The notes under the pieces: model-generated
Told to the model about the DNA's origin: nothing
The model's database searches: none
Seen by the model: the letters and a program-made list of their open reading frames with translations, nothing else
Assembly: GCF_000427785.1 (NCBI RefSeq)
Contig: NZ_ATYR01000007.1
Coordinates: 1-64,000 of the forward strand
From: Massilia alkalitolerans DSM 17462
GTDB lineage: Bacteria; Pseudomonadota; Gammaproteobacteria; Burkholderiales; Burkholderiaceae_D
Length of the DNA: 64,000 nt
Direction: 5' to 3'
Made by a program: the position numbers and the translations under genes
Part shown: positions 41,351-49,601 of the stretch, one piece after another
Numbering within the stretch: the stretch's first letter is position 1
Layout: the number at the start of each line of letters is the position of its first letter

Positions 41351-43405
41351 TCACGCGCTGGCGCGACAATCCTGCTGGCTCCCCAGCACGGTCGACATCC
41401 TGACCTGCCCCTTGCGCCAGGCCTGTTCCAGGTTCTGCTCGACCTCTTCCACGCATACCTGCGACGCATCGCTGAAGCCCTGCAGGCCATAGGCGCGGTT
41501 ACGTCCGTGCGCCTTGGCCAGGTAGAGCGCCATGTCCACCAGATTGACCGCGCGTTCCCACGGCAGCACCGCCCCGCCGCAGCTCAGCGGGAAGGGCGCG
41601 AAGCCGATCGACACGTTCACGCTCAGGGTCTGGCCGCCGTGCGCGATCCTCACCGCCGATATGCCGGCCAGGATGCGCTGCGCCACCTCGTCCAGGCCCG
41701 CACGCGGGATCGACGGCAGGAAGGCCAGGAATTCCTCGCCGCCCCAGCGCACGATCATGTCGGTCTCGCGCAGGATTTCGCGCAGGCTGGCGGAAATCGC
41801 CGTCAGCACCGCGTCGCCGGCCGCATGGCCCCAGGTGTCGTTGATGTGCTTGAAGTGGTCGGCGTCCAGCAGGAATAATGCACCGCACTGTTCGGGCTCC
41901 GCGGCCTTCACCGGCGTCTCCGGCTGCGGCATCGTGCGCATGTAGTCGAGGAAGTGGCGGCGGTTGTACAGCCCGGTCAGCGGGTCGCGCACGCTCTGCT
42001 GCTTGAGCTCCTTGTTCTTTTCGTAGAGCTTGGCGTTGGCCTGGCGCACCTTGCGGTACAGCAGGCCGACCACGATCGAGGCCAGGGCGAACACCGCCGC
42101 CAGCAGCCACCAGACGCGCTGCTGCAGGTGGCTGACCTCGTTCTCGCTGCGCAGCAGCTCGATCTCGCGCTGCTTCTTCTCGGTCTCGTATTTCTCCTGC
42201 AGGTCGAGCACGGCGCGCTGGCGGCGCTTCTCGAACAGCTCGTTCGAAATCCTGCGTTCGCGATGGTAGGCCCGCAGCGCGCCGGCCAGGTCGCCGGCGC
42301 GTTCCAGCGCCTGGCCGTATTCCACCAGCACGGCCTGCAGCTGCGGCTGGTCGCCCAGGTTCTCGTAGGCCGTCATGCCGGCTTCGATGTGGCGCTTGCC
42401 TTCCTCCAGGCGGCCGGTGGCCAGGTAGGCCTGGCCCAGGTTCAGGCGCGCGGTCGCCTCCAGTCCGGCGTCGTTCAGCGCGCGCGCCGCGCTGACGGTC
42501 TGCTCGGCATACAGCGCCGCATTGCGGTAGTCGCGCAGCTTCAGGTAGCAGTCCGACAGGTTCACCAGCGAATAGGCGGCCATCGAATCGGCCCCGATGC
42601 TGCGCTCGATGGCCAGGCTCTCCAGCAGCGCCTTCAGGCCGCGCCCGTACTGGCCGGTGGCGGCCGCGAGGAAGTATTCGGCATGCCTCACGGTCGCCAT
42701 GCGGCCCGGCGACTTCGTCTTCGCCGCCGCGTCGAGGGCTTCGGCCAGCGCTTCGAAGCCCTTGTCGTACGCGCGCATCTGCGTGTACAGGCGGATCAGG
42801 GCATTGAGCGACATGACGATCTGGGTCGGATCGCCATGCTTGCGTGCCAGCGCCACCGCTACCTGCAGGCGCTCCAGCGCCTTCGGGAAGTTGCCTTCCT
42901 CGGCGAAGGACTCGCCCGAGGAGATGGTCGCCCGCACCTTCAGGTCGATGTCGTCGGTGGCCAGGGCCAGCCGCTCGGCTTCCCAGATGAGGCGGTGCGA
43001 TTCCGCCAGTTCTGAGCGGCGGTAAGCCATGTAGCCCTTGCGCAGCAGGCCCTTGGCCAGCACCACCTTGTTGCCGTGCTGGCGGCCGAGCGCCACCAGC
43101 TCGTCGGCAATGGGGGTGGCTTCGCCGAGCTTGCCGAGGCTGTCGTAGCCATTGGCCAGCTGGTTCAGGAATTCGGCGCGCTCCTCCAGCGGCGCCGCAC
43201 GGCCTTCCCGCTCGATCGCGATCAGGAGCGGCAGGGCGCGTTCGGGAACGTACTTGTTGAGTTCACGGAGTTCCGCCAGGCGCTGCCCCAGGGGAGCGGA
43301 GTTGTCCAGGCCGGTGCCGGCGGCCGCGCCGGACGCAATGCACAGCGCTGCCGCCAGCACGAGGCTGCGCGAATGCGTCAGTGAGCGGGGGAAGAAGGAG
43401 AGCAT
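41351..43405 (-). CDS. TPR-containing diguanylate cyclase (GGDEF)
   Basis: ATG 43405 gives 684 residues, opening with a signal sequence (SLVLAAALCIASGAAAG). Upstream TTG 43468 is less likely. A periplasmic domain of TPR-like helical repeats (about 30-390) follows, then a coiled coil, a transmembrane helix (VWWLLAAVFALASIVVGLLY) and a cytoplasmic GGDEF domain. The active site reads GGEEF, and an intact inhibitory I-site RETD lies exactly five residues before it. The enzyme should therefore make c-di-GMP with product inhibition, in response to a periplasmic signal. No EAL domain is present. It is divergent from the ABC transporter genes. Confidence 0.93.
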   Translation of the reverse strand: MLSFFPRSLTHSRSLVLAAALCIASGAAAGTGLDNSAPLGQRLAELRELNKYVPERALPLLIAIEREGRAAPLEERAEFLNQLANGYDSLGKLGEATPIADELVALGRQHGNKVVLAKGLLRKGYMAYRRSELAESHRLIWEAERLALATDDIDLKVRATISSGESFAEEGNFPKALERLQVAVALARKHGDPTQIVMSLNALIRLYTQMRAYDKGFEALAEALDAAAKTKSPGRMATVRHAEYFLAAATGQYGRGLKALLESLAIERSIGADSMAAYSLVNLSDCYLKLRDYRNAALYAEQTVSAARALNDAGLEATARLNLGQAYLATGRLEEGKRHIEAGMTAYENLGDQPQLQAVLVEYGQALERAGDLAGALRAYHRERRISNELFEKRRQRAVLDLQEKYETEKKQREIELLRSENEVSHLQQRVWWLLAAVFALASIVVGLLYRKVRQANAKLYEKNKELKQQSVRDPLTGLYNRRHFLDYMRTMPQPETPVKAAEPEQCGALFLLDADHFKHINDTWGHAAGDAVLTAISASLREILRETDMIVRWGGEEFLAFLPSIPRAGLDEVAQRILAGISAVRIAHGGQTLSVNVSIGFAPFPLSCGGAVLPWERAVNLVDMALYLAKAHGRNRAYGLQGFSDASQVCVEEVEQNLEQAWRKGQVRMSTVLGSQQDCRASA

Positions 43406-43489
43406 GGGAAGGTTTTGGAACACCGGCAGTACATGCGTTTGTGTTACATCATTATATTCCTGTTGCAAACGGGTAATTCAACTTCTCTT

Positions 43490-43521
43490 CAATTGTCACC
43501 AAAACGACACAATTGTCACCA
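43490..43521. promoter_or_regulatory. Tandem direct repeat, candidate operator
   Basis: CAATTGTCACCA occurs twice (43490-43501 and 43510-43521), 20 bases apart, about two helical turns. It lies in the 233-base gap between the divergent diguanylate cyclase and ABC transporter genes. The cognate regulator is unknown. Confidence 0.55.
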
Positions 43522-43638
43522 GCGAGAAGTATGATCATCTGGCATTCACCCTCTGTTTTCGACCGCCTGTCGCAAATGGCTGGAGCCGGCACCGGGCTTT
43601 TCCTATAGTCGACCCAACAACAATGCGAAGGGGGAGAC

Positions 43639-44508
43639 ATGCTGGAACTGCGCGCGGTAAGCAAACAATTCGGCAAGGACGTGAAAGCGGTGGACGGCGT
43701 CTCGCTGTCCCTGGGCCAGGGCGTGGTCGGCCTGATCGGCCATAACGGCGCCGGCAAGTCGACCCTGATGGGGATGATCGCCACATTGACGCGCCCGAGC
43801 AGCGGCCAGATCCTGTTCGACGGCAGCGACATCGTGAAAAAGCCGGACGCGATCCGGCGCCGCCTCGGCTACCTGCCGCAGGATTTCGGCGTCTATCCGA
43901 ACCTGAGCGCGCTCGAGTTCATGCAGTACTTCGCCGCCCTCAAGGGCGTGCGCGACGCTGCGCGCATCCGCCGGCTGCTCGAACTGGTCAACCTGCACGA
44001 CCAGGCGCACCGGCCCGCGGCCTCGTTCTCCGGCGGCATGAAGCGCCGCCTGGGCATCGCCCAGGCCCTGCTGAACGACCCGGACATCCTGGTGGTCGAC
44101 GAGCCCACGGCCGGGCTCGACCCCGAGGAGCGGCTACGCTTTCGCAACCTGCTCGCCGAGCTGGGCTTCGGCAAGCTGGTGATCCTGTCGACCCACATCG
44201 TGTCGGACGTGGAGAGCATCGCGACCGAACTGGCGATCATGCGCGCGGGGCGGCTGGTGGCGCACGAGACGCCGGATGCGGTCCTGCGGCATGCGCGCGG
44301 CCGGATCTGGAGCGCCAGCGTGCCTGACGCCGACTATGCCGCGCTGCGCGAGCGCGTGCACGTGCTGCAGGCCCAGCGCCAGGAAGGGCGCATGCTGCTG
44401 CGTATCGCCCACCCCGTGTTGCCCTGCCTGGGAGCGGTCAATGCCGAACCGAGCCTGGAAGAAGCCCTGATGGCGCAGCGCTATGCGCTGCAGGCGGAGG
44501 CGGCATGA
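43639..44508 (+). CDS. ABC transporter ATP-binding protein
   Basis: The 289-residue ATPase has all motifs: Walker A GHNGAGKST (about residues 35-43), Q-loop YLPQDFG, signature FSGGMKRR (about 137), Walker B ILVVDEPTAGLDP and H-loop STHIVSD. Its form (short, with a C-terminal helical regulatory tail) is that of ABC-2-type export systems. A GGGGGAG ribosome site precedes the ATG. Its stop overlaps the start of the membrane subunit gene by 4 bases, so the pair is an operon and forms one transporter. The substrate cannot be told. Confidence 0.94.
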   Translation: MLELRAVSKQFGKDVKAVDGVSLSLGQGVVGLIGHNGAGKSTLMGMIATLTRPSSGQILFDGSDIVKKPDAIRRRLGYLPQDFGVYPNLSALEFMQYFAALKGVRDAARIRRLLELVNLHDQAHRPAASFSGGMKRRLGIAQALLNDPDILVVDEPTAGLDPEERLRFRNLLAELGFGKLVILSTHIVSDVESIATELAIMRAGRLVAHETPDAVLRHARGRIWSASVPDADYAALRERVHVLQAQRQEGRMLLRIAHPVLPCLGAVNAEPSLEEALMAQRYALQAEAA

Positions 44509-46058
44509 GCTCGCACCCTTTGTTCCTGCTGGCGGCGAACGAGGTGCGCCTGCGCCTGCGCCGCCTGTCCACCCTGGCGGCGGTGCTGGGGGTGGTGGCG
44601 GTCACCTGGGCCATGATCAGCGATGTCCGCACCGGCAGCAGCCTGCTGGTGGTGGACGGTGCGCGCGTGCTGTACACCAGCTCGGCGCTGGCGCTGGGCA
44701 GCGCCGTCATGGGCGCCCTGCTGTTCAGCCTTGCCGGCTTCTACCTGGCGCGCGGGCGCACCGGCGAAGACCTGAGGAGCGGCATCGGCGGCGTCATCGG
44801 CGCCACCCCGGCCGGCGACGCGCTGCTGGTGGCCAGCCGCTGGCTGGGCGCGGTCGGCTCGCTGGTGCTGCTGCTCGGCGCCTTCATGCTCACCACCCTG
44901 GCCTGCCACCTGCTGCGCGGCGAAGGCCCGATACACCTCCTGGTCTACCTGCAGACCTATGGCTTGCTGCTGCTGCCCATGGTCTTCTTCTGCGCCAGCT
45001 GCGCCGTCCTGTGCGACAGCTGGAGCCCGCTCATGGGCAAGGCCGGCGACCTGCTGTATTTCGTGGTGTGGATGTCGATGCTGTCGCTCGGCGCCGCGGT
45101 GGAAGAGGGCAGCGCGGCGTCCACGCTGGCCTGGCTCGATTTCACCGGCCTGGCGCACGCCATGGCCGGCCTGCGCAGCCAGGTCGACACGCAGTTCCTG
45201 GGCATCGGCATGATGAATTTCGATGCGGCGCTGCCGCCGCACACCCTGCCGCAATGGATGTGGACCACGGCCATGGTGCGCGACCGCTTCCTGTCGGCTG
45301 CGCTGGCGCTGCTGCCGCTGCTGCCGGCGGTCCTGCTGTTCCACCGCTTCTCGCCGGACCGCGTCAAGGCCGGCAGGGCGCGCCGGCGCCGTTCGCCCCT
45401 GGCCCTGCTCGACGGCTGGCTGCGTCCGCTGGCGCGGCTGGTGACGCCCTTGATGCGCCTGGCCGCGCGCACCCCTGGCCCGGGCGGGCAGGTGCTGGCC
45501 GATGCCGCCCTGGTGCTGGTGTCGGCGCCCAGCGCGATCCTGGCGCTCGCCGTCTGCTTCATCGGCGGCCTGGTGCTCCCAAGCGTGGTCCTGCCCGGCC
45601 TGCTGGCCGGTGCCGTGGTGTTCTGGGGCATCCTGTGCAGCGAGAGCACTACGCGCGACACCAGTGCCGGCTGCGACAGCCTGAGCGCCGCCGTGCCGGG
45701 CGGGATCCGCCGCCGCTTCCTGCGCCAGTGGGCCGCCGCGCTGCTGCTCGGCCTCCTGTTCATGGGGCTGATCGCGCTGCGCTGGAGCCCCGTGGAGCCG
45801 GTGCGCGCCTTCGCCCTGCTGGGCGGCCTGGTGGCGCTGTCCGGCTGCGCCGCCCTGTTCGGGCAGCTGAGCCGCGCGCCGCGCCTGTTCCTCGGCCTGT
45901 TCCTGTTCGGCTTCTACGTGATGATCCAGACCAAGGGCATGGCCATGATGGATGCCGTGGGATTCCATGGCGACGCCAGCCTGCAGTCGGCCGGCGGTTT
46001 CCTCGCGGCCGGGCTGGCGGCGGTGGCGGCAGGCGTCGCCTGGAGCCGGCGCGGCTAG
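44505..46058 (+). CDS. ABC-2-type transporter membrane subunit
   Basis: The 517-residue protein has about twelve hydrophobic segments, larger than the six of a minimal ABC-2 permease. It looks like two six-helix halves joined by a basic loop (DRVKAGRARRRRSPLALLD, about residues 285-303). The first segment follows a short Arg-rich start (NEVRLRLRRLSTLAAVLG) typical of ABC-2 permeases. It should pair with the upstream ATPase. No soluble domain or signal peptide is present. The export substrate is unknown. Confidence 0.85.
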   Translation: MSSHPLFLLAANEVRLRLRRLSTLAAVLGVVAVTWAMISDVRTGSSLLVVDGARVLYTSSALALGSAVMGALLFSLAGFYLARGRTGEDLRSGIGGVIGATPAGDALLVASRWLGAVGSLVLLLGAFMLTTLACHLLRGEGPIHLLVYLQTYGLLLLPMVFFCASCAVLCDSWSPLMGKAGDLLYFVVWMSMLSLGAAVEEGSAASTLAWLDFTGLAHAMAGLRSQVDTQFLGIGMMNFDAALPPHTLPQWMWTTAMVRDRFLSAALALLPLLPAVLLFHRFSPDRVKAGRARRRRSPLALLDGWLRPLARLVTPLMRLAARTPGPGGQVLADAALVLVSAPSAILALAVCFIGGLVLPSVVLPGLLAGAVVFWGILCSESTTRDTSAGCDSLSAAVPGGIRRRFLRQWAAALLLGLLFMGLIALRWSPVEPVRAFALLGGLVALSGCAALFGQLSRAPRLFLGLFLFGFYVMIQTKGMAMMDAVGFHGDASLQSAGGFLAAGLAAVAAGVAWSRRG

Positions 46059-46133
46059 ACCTCGCGAAGGGTGCAGGCGCCTGAAAACGGACGGGCTATA
46101 CTTGGCCGTCCCGTTTCGACGCGAGGTGATGCG

Positions 46134-46883
46134 ATGTGGAAAACACCGTGGTTCCGCTGGGGCGCCGTGCTCGGCTTTGCGCTCGGCGGCTTCTTCGACG
46201 GCATCCTGCTGCACCAGATCCTGCAGTGGCACCATTTGCTCAGCCTGGTGCCGGGCATCGACGACCTGCGCATGCAGGTGCTGTGGGACGGCTGGTTCCA
46301 TGCGCTGATGTATGTGATCGCGCTCGTTGGTCTGGCCGGCCTGTGGCGCCTGCACCGCCGCGGCGCGGGGCAGTGGGGCTGGCCGCTGGTGGGAGCGGTG
46401 CTGGTCGGCTTCGGCCTCTGGCACGTGGTCGACACCTTGCTGTCCCACTGGCTGCTGCAGATCCACCGCATCCGCGTCGACAGCGACGATCCGCTGTTGT
46501 GGGACCTGCTGTGGCTGGCGCTGTTCGGCCTGGCGCCGCTCGCACTCGGCCTGCGCCTGCGGCGTCACGGCGGCCCCGGCCTGCAAGGCACGGCCGCGAT
46601 GCTGGCGCTGCTGGCCCTGACCTCGGGCGCCGGCGCCTGGGCCCTGGTGCCGCCGGCGCAGACCGGGTTCGCCACCGTGGTGTTCCATCCCGGCGCCGGG
46701 CCGCGCGAGGTGTTCGCGGCGCTCGACGCGCTCGATGCGCGCCTGGTGTGGAGCGACCGGGCGATGGGCGTGGTGGTGGTCGCGGTGCCCGAGGAGCGGC
46801 GCTGGGGTTTCTACCGGCACGGCGCGCTGCTGGTGAGCGGGGCAGGCGTGCCGGCGGGCTGCTTCAACTGGAGCCGCGTCTAG
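46134..46883 (+). CDS. DUF2243 membrane protein
   Basis: The start at 46134 follows a GAGGTGAT ribosome site and gives 249 residues. The N-terminal two thirds are DUF2243: FALGGFFDGILLHQILQWHHLLS, GLWHVVDTLLSHWLLQIHRIR, with conserved His residues at membrane edges and four to five hydrophobic segments. Such proteins often occur with copper or cytochrome-oxidase genes and may bind metal through these His. The C-terminal third (FATVVFHPGAGPREVFAALDALDARLVWSD...) is an added soluble domain not typical of the family. No metal genes are adjacent here. Confidence 0.85.
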   Translation: MWKTPWFRWGAVLGFALGGFFDGILLHQILQWHHLLSLVPGIDDLRMQVLWDGWFHALMYVIALVGLAGLWRLHRRGAGQWGWPLVGAVLVGFGLWHVVDTLLSHWLLQIHRIRVDSDDPLLWDLLWLALFGLAPLALGLRLRRHGGPGLQGTAAMLALLALTSGAGAWALVPPAQTGFATVVFHPGAGPREVFAALDALDARLVWSDRAMGVVVVAVPEERRWGFYRHGALLVSGAGVPAGCFNWSRV

Positions 46884-46935
46884 CCGGCCTCCATGCTGCT
46901 ACCATGCCGGCAATGAAGAATGCCTTGCCAGCGCT

Positions 46936-47820
46936 ATGCGCATCCGTGAACTAGCCATCGGCGCCGGCCTGGCTGGCCTGCTGGCCGGCGTGGTGATGCT
47001 GACCCTTCCTTCGCCGCAACCAGTCAGCGTCGCCGTCCCTCGCCCACACGCCATGCCGGCGCCTGCCGCCAGGCCGGCGCCCCCTGCGGTGACCGCCCCC
47101 ATGACGCCGGCTGCGCCGGCGCAGCAGCCGCCGGCCTCGTGGCGCGAGCTGCACGCCAGGTTCGTGCAGGCCCCCAACCTGCGCGTGTTCTTCTACGAAG
47201 CCATGCGCAAACCCGGCAGCGGCGCCTATTTCTATGCGTCGAACGTGCTGGAAACCTGCCGCCGCGCCCTCGAACAGACCCTGCCGGCGTTGCCGGCGCC
47301 GCGCCGCGCCGCCGCCGAGGAACTGCTGCGGCGCTGCGACTTCACCCCGGAGGGCATGGAAGACGCCGAGCGCGAGCTGGGCGCCGCCCGCAACCTCGGG
47401 CTGGACACCGATCCGCTCCTGGGCAGCATGTTCGACTACCTGGCCGCGGATGGGCCGGAGGGGCGGGCGCGGATGCTGCTGGCGGCCTTCGAGCAGGGCA
47501 ACCCGGACGTGATCGCCTCGCTGGTGTCCCCGGTCTTCCATGAGCGGACACCAAGCAGCGACGAACAGGATTCGACCGCGCGCGGCGTCCCCTTCGGGGG
47601 CGCGCTGCTCGCCTGCCGCCTGGGCGCCGATTGCGGGCCGGGGGCGCCGCGCACCCTGGAACTGTGCATGATGCTCGGCTGGTGCGCCGACAGCGTCCCC
47701 GCGGCCCTGCAGCAGGGACTGGGCGCCCATTTCGCGGCGCTCGACCGGCTGGCGAGCCAGGTGGCGGACGAGATCCGGCGCCGCGACGCCCGGCGCCTGG
47801 TGCCGGCGCCGAGGGATTAA
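46936..47820 (+). CDS. Membrane-anchored protein of unknown function
   Basis: The 294-residue protein begins with an uncleaved-looking signal/anchor (LAIGAGLAGLLAGVVMLTL), then a Pro/Ala-rich linker (about 25-65), then a helical domain (about 66-290) with four to six Cys (CRRAL, RRCDF, ACRLGADCG, CMMLGWC). The Cys-rich C-terminal part resembles proteins described only as hypothetical in Massilia-like genomes, and I do not recognise a family. The domain is probably periplasmic with disulfides. The gene is convergent with mdlB and overlaps its 3' end by 4 bases. Confidence 0.7.
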   Translation: MRIRELAIGAGLAGLLAGVVMLTLPSPQPVSVAVPRPHAMPAPAARPAPPAVTAPMTPAAPAQQPPASWRELHARFVQAPNLRVFFYEAMRKPGSGAYFYASNVLETCRRALEQTLPALPAPRRAAAEELLRRCDFTPEGMEDAERELGAARNLGLDTDPLLGSMFDYLAADGPEGRARMLLAAFEQGNPDVIASLVSPVFHERTPSSDEQDSTARGVPFGGALLACRLGADCGPGAPRTLELCMMLGWCADSVPAALQQGLGAHFAALDRLASQVADEIRRRDARRLVPAPRD

Positions 47821-49601
47821 ATCGCGATCTGTTGCAGCAAATACAGGCGCTGATACAGGCCGCCTTCGATCCGCATCAGGTCCTCGTGCGAGCCGGCTTC
47901 GGTGATGCGGCCGTGGTTCAGCACGATGATGCGGTCGGCCGAGCGGATGGTCGACAGCCGGTGCGCGATCGCGATGATGGTCACCTTGCCGCGCAGTTCC
48001 TCCAGCGCTTCCTGCACGATCTGCTCGGTGGCGCTGTCGATGCGCGAGGTCGCCTCGTCCAGCAGCAGGATGCGCGGCTCGCCCGCCAGTGCGCGCGCGA
48101 TCGCCAGCAGCTGCTTCTGCCCCGAGGACAGGCGCGAGCCGCCTTCGCCCAGCTGGGTATCAAAGCCCTGTTCCAGCGCCGCGATGAAGCCGTGCGCGTG
48201 GGCGGCGCGCGCCGCTTGCTCGATGCGCGCGAGCGGCAGGCCGCGTCCCATGTCGATGTTCTCGCGCGCGGTGGCGGCCAGGATGAAGGGATCCTGCGGC
48301 ACCAGGCCCACCTCGTTGCGGAAGCGCTCGTTGCCGATCGAGGCCAGCGGCAGGCCGCCGATCTCGATGCTGCCTTCGTCCGCGGTGTAGTAGCGCAGCA
48401 GCAGCGAGAGCAGGGTCGACTTGCCGCTGCCGGTGTGGCCGACGATGCCGAAGAAGGCGCCCTGCGGGATGTCGAGCGAGAGCTCGTGCAGCACGCGCTG
48501 GCCTTCCACGTACGCGAAGTTGACGTCGCGCACCCGCACCGCCGGCGCCTTCGCGTCGAACGCCGCCTCGTTGCCGACGCGCCCCTGCGCATGTTCGGCC
48601 GCCCCGGCCTCGTCGAGCAGGGTGGAGACGCGCGCGGTGGCGACCACCGCCTGCTGCAGGCCGCTGAATTGCATGGTGATCTGGATCAGCGGCTCGACCA
48701 CCCGCGCGATGTAGCTGATGAAGGCGTACAGCACGCCCACTTCCACCGCGTTCATCTGGCGCTGGCCGAAGCCGTAGATCACGATGGTCAGCAGCACCAC
48801 GTTGAGCAGGTCGAGGGCCGGGCGCAGCAGGAAGGCGTTGGCCTTCAGTTCGGCCAGGCGCGCCTTGCGGTGCGAGCGGTTGGTGTGCAGGAAGCGCTCG
48901 CCGAAGCGCCCCTGAGCATTGCTGGCCTGCAGGACGCTCATGCCGCCGATCGATTCCGCCATCTGGCCGTTGATGTCGCTGCGCAGGGCGCGGGCGCGCG
49001 TGACGGCCGGCGCCGACAGGCGCTGGTAGAGCCAGACGATGCCGACCACCGCCGGCACCAGGGCCAGTACCACCAGCATCAGGCGCCAGTCGAGCCAGGC
49101 CATGGCGATCAAGGTGCCGACCAGCACGATGCTCGAATCGAGCATCACGAACAGCACCTGGATGTACAGGGTCTTGACCGCCTCGGTGTCGTTGGTCACG
49201 CGGCTCACCAGCTGGCCGGTGATGGCGCGGTCGAAGAAGGCCATCGGCAGGCGCAGCACGTGGCCGTAGACCCATTCGCGCAGGCGCCGCACCGAGCGCA
49301 TCGCCAGGCCCGACAGGCGGATCAGCTGCAGGTAGCGGATCCAGGACGAGACCCAGCCGGTGACCACCAGGCCGCCGAGCAGCAGCGACATGCGGGTCCA
49401 GTCCAGGTTGCGGGTCAGGAGGTGGTCGTCGATCAGCGCCTTGCCGAGCAGGGGGCCGAGCACTTCGAGGGCGGCGGCGATGACCAGCCAGAACGTGGCC
49501 CAGTAAAGGTGGCGGCGGTCGGGGTCGGCGGCGCGGCGCAACAGGCTGGCCGCCTGCGCGGTCTGCGCGCGCATCGGGACCTGGTTGGTATCACTCTGCA
49601 T
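47817..49601 (-). CDS. mdlB: ABC exporter half-transporter, MdlB-like
   Basis: ATG 49601 gives 594 residues; the open frame continues upstream in the wrong context. An N-terminal six-helix ABC-exporter domain (about 30-330) precedes the nucleotide-binding domain. That domain has Walker A GHTGSGKST, signature LSSGQ (Ser for the first Gly), Walker B ILLLDEATSRID with the catalytic Glu, and H-loop AHRLS. Its start overlaps the end of mdlA by 11 bases. Together they form a heterodimer of the MdlAB/SmdAB type, implicated in multidrug export; the substrate is unproven. The signature change is typical of asymmetric exporters. Confidence 0.88.
   Translation of the reverse strand: MQSDTNQVPMRAQTAQAASLLRRAADPDRRHLYWATFWLVIAAALEVLGPLLGKALIDDHLLTRNLDWTRMSLLLGGLVVTGWVSSWIRYLQLIRLSGLAMRSVRRLREWVYGHVLRLPMAFFDRAITGQLVSRVTNDTEAVKTLYIQVLFVMLDSSIVLVGTLIAMAWLDWRLMLVVLALVPAVVGIVWLYQRLSAPAVTRARALRSDINGQMAESIGGMSVLQASNAQGRFGERFLHTNRSHRKARLAELKANAFLLRPALDLLNVVLLTIVIYGFGQRQMNAVEVGVLYAFISYIARVVEPLIQITMQFSGLQQAVVATARVSTLLDEAGAAEHAQGRVGNEAAFDAKAPAVRVRDVNFAYVEGQRVLHELSLDIPQGAFFGIVGHTGSGKSTLLSLLLRYYTADEGSIEIGGLPLASIGNERFRNEVGLVPQDPFILAATARENIDMGRGLPLARIEQAARAAHAHGFIAALEQGFDTQLGEGGSRLSSGQKQLLAIARALAGEPRILLLDEATSRIDSATEQIVQEALEELRGKVTIIAIAHRLSTIRSADRIIVLNHGRITEAGSHEDLMRIEGGLYQRLYLLQQIAI

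Noticed and set aside
44481..46820. A 779-codon minus-strand frame opposite the ABC permease and DUF2243 genes
   Set aside because: It is a Gln/His/Arg-rich shadow. The sense genes have ribosome sites, coupled starts and membrane topology.
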